A stretch of DNA of 64,000 nt, from positions 62,001-126,000 of the forward strand of contig QRFJ01002473.1 of the NCBI GenBank assembly GCA_006176705.1, given 5' to 3'. The notes under the pieces are model-generated. The model saw nothing but the letters and a program-made list of their open reading frames with translations, did no database searches and was not told where the DNA came from. This stretch comes from Cocos nucifera. Its lineage: Eukaryota > Streptophyta > Magnoliopsida > Arecales > Arecaceae. This document shows, piece by piece, positions 57,241 to 64,000 of the stretch (within the stretch, counting starts at the first letter, position 1; every line of letters starts with the position of its first letter). Made by a program: the position numbers and the translations under genes.

Positions 57241-57680
57241 GTAGATTACTTTTAGATTTCAAATAGTATTCCTCTCAGATGATCCTCTCTAGTCATATTC
57301 CCTTTAGGAGTTCTAACTCCTCTGAAATTGATACATGTCAAAGCTCTTCACCAACCAATGCATACTTCCTCCAGACTTCAACTATTAAATCTCAATGAAT
57401 AGCCGACCCCACTATCGAACGATTACGACTGTCATTATCAGTCTACTACAGGCGACCCCACTATCGAACGATTATAATTATCATTATTAGTCTACTATGG
57501 GTGACACCTCTCTCCGTAATAAATTCCACATGGCACTGAGCAACCCATGATCGAATGGTTATGACTGTTATTATCAGTCTACTATTGGTGACACCTCTCT
57601 CCATAATAAATTTCACGTGGCTCCAAGCGGCCCATGATCAGATAGTTACGATTGTCACTATCAGTTTGCTCCAGACTCTA

Positions 57681-57690
57681 TATATAAAAG
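57681..57690 (+). promoter_or_regulatory. LTR TATA box of gypsy E
   Basis: TATATAAAAG, followed by AGACCCTCTAGATATG, aligned with the TATAAAAAA boxes of gypsy A LTRs. Confidence 0.65.
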
Positions 57691-58026
57691 AGACCCTCTA
57701 GATATGTTTTCTCCAAGCTCTCTTCTTCTTTCAAAAATTTTGCTGAATTCTTGCCTGAGCACTCTATTTCTATTGGTTAGAAGAGCTGGCTTGATTATTA
57801 GAGAATCCTGCCGGATCAACCACCATCGGGATGGGACTTTATTTTGCAGATCACCAACGATGACCTCTTTTTCCTCAATTCTAGCTCGATCTAACATCAA
57901 CCAGATTCTGTACCAATGGGATTAGCGCTAGAGAAAGGACCCCTCTATTCCTGAAGTTGTCTTGTTCTTAAAGGAGTGCTCAGGAACGATCTCTCTTCTT
58001 TCTTTCTAGAGTTCTTCTCAAAAAAA

Positions 58027-59640
58027 ATCCTCCCAAGAAAGCTTTGATCCGACGATCAACGACCTCTGCAGCCAAATCCTATCTAGATTTATCCACTCCC
58101 GCTTCATCTTCGATAACTCAAGTGCCACCTACAGTCATGTTGGATGTGGGATAGTTCAACTTGCTGATGCAGCAGGTTCGCGATCTCATAGAGACGGTTC
58201 AGGCCATACATCATCAAGCTCTGGTGCCAATTTGGCTGGAGCAGACTTCTCCGGAGCTTCATGATCCGGTCAAAGGATGGCCAACTTGGGCTAGCCGATC
58301 GATGACCTCTAAAAAGGAGAAGTAGAGGGTAGAGAGCCCTTGCTCGAACTATGACTCGACTCGGAGGGAGCTTTGCCTTCGTCCCACCAGAAAATCCTAA
58401 AGATCAACAATCGTGAAGATCTTCTGAATCAAAGGCTCCAAAAAATGAGTTGACAAATCGAAGAGCTCCGTCATACTCCCTCCTCATATAATAATAATAT
58501 TTGCACTAACCATCCTTTTTTTTCAGAGGATTATGCAAGAGTCCATTCCATCGAACTTCAAGCTTTCCTAATTTGAAAGCTATGATGGAACCTCTAATTC
58601 GATCAATCACTTGGAGGCTTTTTGGATCATGATGCTGCTCCATGGCACACCAGATGTCATCTTATACCAAGCTTTCTCATCTACCTTAAAGGGGGTAGCA
58701 AGAAACTGGTACTTAACATTAAAGTCGGGTACAATCTTCTTCTTTCACTAGATGAGCCATCAGTTTGTGGCTCACTTCATCAGCAGCCGACGTTCGCACC
58801 AAGGTTCGGATTCTTTGATGAATATCAAGCTGAAGGAGGGAGAATCTATCCGAGCTTATGTCATTCGATTTAATGCTGCTACATTGGAGGCCCAGAATCT
58901 GGATCAATCTATTGCAATGACCGCACTCAAGGGCGGCCTTTAGAAGAATTATTTGCTATTATTCTCCTTGAAGAAGAAGTATCCCAGAAACTTTGCCGAT
59001 CTATTGGCTCGGGCTGAAGGATATGCTTGAGCAGAAGAAACCTTCAAATTGAAGGATGAGAAAGCCACAGAAGTGGTAGGCGGATGAGTCTAATAAATCT
59101 GTAACTGATGGAGGGCCGAATGAAGTTCGACTGCACTCACGAACTTCCTCCGAATGCAAGCGAGCCCAAACTCCTCCTCGAGCTCATCATCAAAGAAGCC
59201 CCGATAGAAGGGCACGAAGAAGTTCTTCCCTTAGAAGGTTTCACAACTATGCCCCCCTCAATTTTCCAAAAATGCAAGTATTAATGAAGATCAAGGAGCA
59301 ACTACTATGGTCTGAAAGGATGCATACTCACTCTGACAAGCGCAATCCTAGCAAATACTATCTCTGCCATCATGACCACGACCACGATACTGAAGAATAC
59401 ATTTAGCTCCAAAATGAGATTGATGAGCTCATCAGGAGAGGCTGACTAGGTCGATTCCTCAGATGTTGGCCTAAAGCAAGAGAAGATCGATCAAGAGTAC
59501 TACCGCAGTCAGAACCACCAAGAAGAAAGGAACAACAAGAAGATCGACCGCCTCTCTGCATCATCAACACTATCTCTGAGGGACTTCAACAAAAAGAGGC
59601 CAGCGGATTTGGGGGATCAGTGAAAAGATAGAAGGCTGAA
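58027..59640 (+). pseudogene. Gypsy E gag remnant
   Basis: Aligned with the gag of A, but the ATG is ATC here (58027-58029, then PPKKALIRR). Retrotrans_gag core: FESYDGTSNSINHLEAFW, MMLLHGTPDVILYQAFSSTL, KGVARNWYLTLKSGTI, then after a frame change MSHQFVAHFISSRRSHQGSD and LKEGESIRAYVIRFNAATLE. The C-terminus carries the QVLMKIKEQ-like stretch near 59275 and a HHDHDHDTEE-type finger near 59370 whose Cys ligands are partly lost. Stops in every part. Confidence 0.82.
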
Positions 59641-59679
59641 GAACCCATAACCTTCACTGAGGTAGATGCATAGGAAGTA

Positions 59680-60290
59680 CAGTTTCTGCATAATGATGTG
59701 GTTGTAATGTCTTTAAATATAGCAGACTGTGATGTACGTCGCATCCTAATTGATAATGAAAGTTTGGCTGACCTCTTATTTTATGATGATTTTTCCAAAA
59801 TGTCAATATCTAATAGTCAACTTGGACCAATAAACTTCCCCTAGTAGGCTTCACTGGTGCTGCAGTATTAGTTGAAGATGTAATGACTCTAATTATGGCT
59901 ATCAGATAATATCCAAAATAATCCAGAGCATAGGTGGATTTTCTGATAGTAAAGGTTCCCTCCGCTTACAATGCAATTCTCGGTTGATCTGATTTAAATG
60001 CACTTTGGACGGTGGTGTCCAATTATTATTTGAAAATGAAGTTTTCGATAAGTTACGGGATCGGAGAGATCAGGAAAGATCAAGCTCTAGCAAGATCCTA
60101 CTACTCAATTATCCTACGAAAGGAAGAACAGTCCAATCCTTATCCTATTGATGGGATAAATGCCTGGGATGACCTCATGGAAGAAAGGAGAGAACCGATA
60201 GAAGATCTTCTGACCATCCCCTTGAATGATAGAAACAGGGAGCATGCAGTGCAAATTGGCTCCAATCTGGAAGATGAAGTTCAGAAGTAG
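59680..60290 (+). pseudogene. Gypsy E protease remnant
   Basis: VQFLHNDVVVMSLNIADCDV, then the active-site loop ILIDNESLADLLFYDDF: the Gly of D-x-G is Glu. The C-terminal half reads PSAYNAILG near 59965 and is followed by an open stretch 60012-60290 (NYYLKMKFSISYGIGEIRKD ...) collinear with 24220-24422 of gypsy A. Confidence 0.8.
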
Positions 60291-60705
60291 CTCATCATCT
60301 TTTTATGGAGGAATGTCGATGGCTTTGCCTCGGTTCTGATGGATATGCCTGGGATTGATGCCGAGGTTATGAAATATTGGTTGGCCGTTAATCCCAAGCA
60401 TCGACCAGTGAAAGAAAGAGTTTGAGGCAATGCACCAGAAAGATAGAAGGTAATAGTAGAAGAAGTCGACAAGCTTTTCAACATCGGATTTATCTGAGAA
60501 GTCAGCTATCCGACTTGGATCTCTAACATGGTCCTGGTCAAGAAAGCCAATGGCAAGTAAAGGATGTGCGTCGACTTTAAGAAGCTTAACAAGATCTGCC
60601 CAAAAGATAGCTATCCTTTGTCTAGAATCGACCAACTGGTGGATGCGACTTTAGGCTATGAGCTCCTCACCTTCATGGATGCCTTCTCTGGCTATAACCA
60701 AATTT
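60291..60705 (+). pseudogene. Gypsy E reverse transcriptase, N-terminal part
   Basis: Reads WLAVNPKHRPVKERV, then EEVDKLFNIGFI, SYPTWISNMVLVKKANGK, a stop, RMCVDFKKLNKICPKDSYPL and LLTFMDAFSGYNQI, where it ends. The catalytic Y-x-D-D box is missing because of truncation at 60705. Confidence 0.85.
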
Positions 60706-61143
60706 GTCTATAAACCCTACAAGCTTCTGATCTGACTCACCATAAACCAACCATTGGTCCTTAGTATTTCTCAAATACTTAAGGATGGTTTTAACCACCT
60801 TCCTATGATTTTCTCTAGGGTCAGACTGATATCTACTCACCACTCCTAGTGAGTATGCCATGTCTGGTCTCATACATGTCATTGCATACATAATAGATCT
60901 CACTGTTGAAGCATATGGGATTCTACTCATACGCTCTCTCTCTTCAAGAGTTGTCAGACAATCCTTCTTAGAGAGAAAAATTTCTTGGATTATCGGGAGA
61001 TAGCTCTTTTTGGAATTCTCTATGCTGAACCTCTTCAGCACAGTTTCTATGTACGTAGACTGAGATATACCAAGTATCATTTTAGATCTATCCCTATAGA
61101 TCTTCATCCCTAGGATGTAGGATGCTTCACCTAAGTCCTTCAT
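60706..61143 (-). pseudogene. Copia F RT thumb and RNase H start
   Basis: MKDLGEASYILGMKIYRDRS, STYIETVLKRFSIENSKKSY, SIMYAMTCMRPDMAYSLGVV, YLRNTKDQWLVYGESDQKLV, then GFID, and at the junction the frame runs into gypsy E sequence read backwards. No RNase H active-site Glu or later Asp remains. Confidence 0.87.
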
Positions 61144-61857
61144 GGAGAACTATGATGACAACTAGACTTTTATTTCTTATAGTGCGGGGATATCATTCTC
61201 GATTAAGAGAATATCATCCACGTACAAAATAAGAAATACCACAGGTGGACCATTTGCCCATTTGTAAATGCAGGGTTCTTCTCCATTCTTAACGAAGCCA
61301 TATATTTTGATCACTTTATCAAAATGCATGTTCTAACTCTGAGATGCCTGCTTCAATCCATAAATGAATCTCTAAAGCTTGCACACCTTGGACTCATCTA
61401 TGGATATGAATCCTTCAGGTTGTATCATATACATCTCTTCGGTCAGCTCTTCATTTAGGAAAGTTGTCTTTACATCCATCTGCTAGATCTCATAGTCCAA
61501 ATGGGCAGCAATGGCAAGCATGATTCGAATAGACTTGAGCATTACCACAGGGGAGAACATCTCATCATAATCAATACCATAACATTGATGATACTCCTTG
61601 GCAACCAGACGGACTTTATAGGTCTCCATCTTTCCATCTGCACTCCTCTTCCTTTTGAAGACCCATTTACACCCAATGGGTTTAACCCCCTCAGGTGGGT
61701 TAACTAATGTCCATACATCATTGACCTTCATGAAATTTATTTTGGATCTCATGGCTTCTAGCCATTTCTCAGAGTTGGATCTCTGCATCGCATCCATATA
61801 AGTGATCGGATCCTCATCGTTCTCATTGAGTTTGATGGGATCATCATCCTGGACCAA
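61144..61857 (-). pseudogene. Copia F reverse transcriptase
   Basis: 61857-61483 is open: EKWLEAMRSKINFMKVNDVW, GVKPIGCKWVFKRKRSADGK, METYKVRLVAKEYHQCYGID and DEMFSPVVMLKSI. After a TAG at 61483 the reading goes on with MDVKTTFLNEEL, YMIQPEGFISIDESKVCKL, YGLKQASQS, and the YVDDILLI box lies near 61215. Few lesions. Confidence 0.87.
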
Positions 61858-62039
61858 GAATCCATATAATCCATCCAGATAGTGCGGTACTCTATCGAAT
61901 TTCCTTAATGGTGCGGGTTCACTAGGCTTTGGATCTCATCTGATCAAATCCGACTTAGGTTTAACATTCTTTGTCGGACTTTTTACCTATTGAACTTCAT
62001 CAAGTTCAACCTTAGAGGCAATAGTTCCTTACCAAGAAA

Positions 62040-63400
62040 CTTCTTTTCCAGAAAGGTTGTCCTAAGGCTGACGAACATCTTTTGTTCATCAGCATGGTAG
62101 AAATAGTATCCTTCGGTCTCATTTGGGTACCCTATGAATGTACACTTGTCAGATCTAGGTTCAAGTTTATCTGTAACTAATCATTTGACATTAGCCGGGC
62201 ACCCGCAAACCCTATGGTGTGAAAGTGCTAGCTTACACCCTATCCATATCTCATATGGGATTTTAACTACAGACATACTTGGAATCCTGTTTAATAGATA
62301 ACAAGCTGATTTGAGTGCATATCCCTAGAAGGATATCGACAAGTTGGCAAATCTCATCATAGATCAGACTATGTCTAACAAAGTCTGATTCCTCCTTTCA
62401 GACACACCATTATGCTATGGTGTTCCAAGAGGAGTCCATTGGAAGAAAATTTTATTATCTCCTAGATATGTGAGAAACTCACCAAAAAGGTATTCTCCTC
62501 CTCGATCAGATCGAAGAGTTTTAATACACTTTTCAGTTTGTTTTTCTACTTTACTTCAGAATCGTTTAAATATTTCAAAAGAATCTGACTTATGTTTCAT
62601 TAGATAGACATATCCATATCTAGATAGATCATCTGTAAAAGTGATGAAGTAGACATATCCACCTCTGGCACTTATGCTCATTGGTCCACATACATCAGTA
62701 TGTACCAGACCTAAGAGCTCGTTGGCTCTCTTATCTTTTTTAGTAAAAGGTGACTTGGTCATTTTACCAAGAAGATATGACTCACAGATTGGAAGTGATT
62801 CACAATCATTGACTTCGAGGATTTTCTTTTGAGTCAACCTGTTTATCCTATTCTTATTTATATGACCTAGCCTACAGTGCCATAAGTAGATATCTAATAC
62901 ACTATCTAATCTAGGGTGCTTGCTAGTAAAATAGACTATATTAATAGGTTGTGATAACATATATACACCATTGTTCAATTGTCCACAGAAAGCAGTAACA
63001 TCATTCACAATGACATTACAAACGCATTTCTTTATTAAAATTTCATAATTGTTCATGGCGAAAAGACCTACAAAAATGATATTTAAAAAGAAACTAGGAC
63101 AAAAATGACAATCACTAAGAACAACAGTATGAGATTCAAATACAAGTTTCAAAATTCCTAAAGCTAGAACTGAAACTGGTCTTCCATCTCCAACATTTAG
63201 GAATCTCTCATCTTGCTTAAATCTTCTACTGACCTACAACCTTTGTAATGAATTACAAATATGGTAAGGGCTACTGGTATCCAATACCCAGTTAGTAATA
63301 TCACAAACAGAGAAATTGCAAGAAGTTATCATATAAATACCTTGTCCAGCAATAGCTTGCTTCTTTCTCTACCTATTCGGGTCCAGGAAGATAATGTATT
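62040..63400 (-). pseudogene. Copia F protease and integrase
   Basis: The protease loop near 63275 reads WVLDTSSPYHICNSL (D-T-G to D-T-S). An open frame 63152-62556 reads LSDCHFCPSFFLNIIFVGLF, LWHCRLGHINKNRINRLTQK, ICESYLLGKMTKSPFTKKDK, LVHTDVCGPMSISARGGYVY (first Asp) and FTDDLSRYGYVYLMKHKSDS. After a stop come TLRSDRGGEYLFGEFL (second Asp) and GVSERRN (Glu), so the D-D-E triad is intact. Then TPYEIWIGC-like and FIGYPNETEGYYFYHADEQ. Several stops after 62550. Confidence 0.87.
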
Positions 63401-63419
63401 GAGGACAGTTCCTCCCTCC

Positions 63420-63994
63420 CACTTCTTACAAAAGAAGCATTCAGCTTGACTCTTATTGAGTTTGATCTTCCTGATCTGGCCTTGCACCGATGTCCCAGCC
63501 TGAACTTGCACCTTCTTTATTTTCTTCTTCTTATTCTTCTTTCCTTTCCTAAAGGATTGAGAACTAGAAGACGAACCTCCCACTAAGTTCACCGACTCGT
63601 TATGGACCTGGTGATCCTTCTCAAAGTTTTGAAGTAACCCTAATAAGCCATGGTAGTTTACTTCAAGCTTTATCATTCTGTAATGAGTAAGGAAAGGGAG
63701 ATAGGACTTTGACAGTGAGTTTAGTATTGCATCTTTCCTAAGTTGTTCATGCAAGGAAAAATCGAGTTTGCTCAAGCACTCTATTAGCTCGATCATATAC
63801 AATACATGATTAGTGACAGAGGCTCCATCCTGCATTCTAGCATTGAAGATGGCACAACTAGTCTTGTGCCTCTCAACATCATCAGATGTGTCAAAAGAAT
63901 CCTCCGACACTTGGAGCATTTCATTTGATTGAGCTATCTCAAACCTGTGACTGAACTCATCGCTCATCACAGTCAGCATAATGCAGCACACCAT
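63420..63994 (-). pseudogene. Copia F gag
   Basis: UBN2-type gag core: MLQVSEDSFDTSDDVERHKT, SCAIFNARMQDGASVTNHVL, NSLSKSYLPFLTHYRMIKLE and NYHGLLGLLQNFEKDHQVHN, then Ser- and Lys-rich stretches and the start of the zinc knuckle, CFFCKK, where a frameshift replaces GHWKRNC. The N-terminus is beyond the window edge. This region is missing from C and D. Confidence 0.87.
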
Positions 63995-64000
63995 AGTTCG

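Larger units (their letters stand above)
56405..57918 (+). repeat. 5' LTR of gypsy E
   Basis: About 1.5 kb, TGTTGAGGATAAACCC to CTGTACCAATG, followed by GGATTAGCGCTAGAG, the same layout as in gypsy A (CACCAACA then GGATTGGCACTAGAGG). The last 350 bp match the A and B LTRs (CTCTAGATATGTTTTCTCC, GAGCACTCTATTTCTATTGG). TATA box TATATAAAAG at 57681-57690. Three near-identical CCCACTATCGAACGATTA-like segments of about 60-90 bp follow the minisatellite (57400-57650). Confidence 0.82.
56405..60705 (+). mobile_element. Tat-lineage Ty3/gypsy element E, 5' half
   Basis: 5' LTR, primer region, gag, protease and part of RT of a plus-strand gypsy element related to A and B. It is lost beyond 60705, where it meets the RNase H end of copia F in a GYNQI / GFID junction. 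Inserted in the 3' LTR of copia D; the other side is not in the window. Confidence 0.87.
60706..64000 (-). mobile_element. Ty1/copia element F (minus strand, both ends missing)
   Basis: Copia element of the C/D family in reverse orientation: gag at the right edge, then protease, integrase, RT and start of RNase H. Left end truncated in RNase H against gypsy E; right end runs out of the window. The most complete gag of this family in the window. Confidence 0.88.

Noticed and set aside
56861..57244. Open frame with a regular 15-residue repeat (IPIGAKLLS-like)
   Set aside because: It is the translation of the 45-bp LTR minisatellite. It has no start context, and other frames are also partly open.
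60012..60290. Possible separate small gene
   Set aside because: Collinear with the protease-RT linker of gypsy A, so it is part of the gypsy E polyprotein.
1..64000. tRNA, rRNA or host protein-coding genes
   Set aside because: None found. Every stretch longer than a few hundred bases could be placed in an LTR, an element leader or UTR, or a polyprotein remnant.

Overview
The window reads as plant nuclear heterochromatin made entirely of nested, decayed LTR retrotransposons. I see no host gene, rRNA, tRNA or CRISPR array. The AT-rich sequence, Tat-lineage Ty3/gypsy elements carrying an antisense gene, and Ty1/copia elements with 1.5-2.5 kb LTRs fit a large plant genome, probably a monocot such as a palm. 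That placement is a guess; no single-copy gene is available to test it.

Layout, left to right. 1-1096: 3' part of an LTR of the copia-1 family (plus). 1097-5010: 3' end of a Tat gypsy element (B) with antisense gene and 3' LTR, inserted in copia C. 5011-15351: copia C (plus), whose RT/RNase H is split by a solo LTR (9538-12292). 15352-56404: remnant of copia D (plus), with truncated 5' LTR, pol, and a stub of 3' LTR. D is split by Tat gypsy A (21000-55588, plus). A is itself split by copia-1 (26448-36025, minus), copia-2 (38755-48823, minus) and a solo LTR of the C/D family (49061-51544). 56405-60705: 5' half of a third Tat element (E), sitting in D's 3' LTR. 60706-64000: copia F (minus), of the C/D family, joined to E by a ragged junction.

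The nesting can be read directly. Near-identical 5-bp target duplications flank gypsy A, copia-1 and copia-2, with weaker ones at the solo LTRs. The coding frame or domain order of each host element resumes on the far side of its insert. The implied order is D first, then C, A and E into D, then B and one solo LTR into C, and copia-1, copia-2 and the other solo LTR into A. Every polyprotein has stops, frameshifts or deletions, so all are scored as pseudogenes.

The most interesting signal is on the minus strand at the 3' end of both Tat elements (1140-3300 and 51585-53760). Each carries an antisense gene of the kind known from the Tat lineage. In both copies it appears to be interrupted by three small GT-AG introns at homologous positions, and both copies end in a 63-nt terminal exon of identical length. 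Conserved codons continue in frame past the terminal stop, and in A a further coiled-coil segment follows. Gypsy A also carries a 3' UTR tandem array with a repeat unit of about 290 bp. The Tat LTRs carry different minisatellites: 29 bp in A, 45 bp in E.
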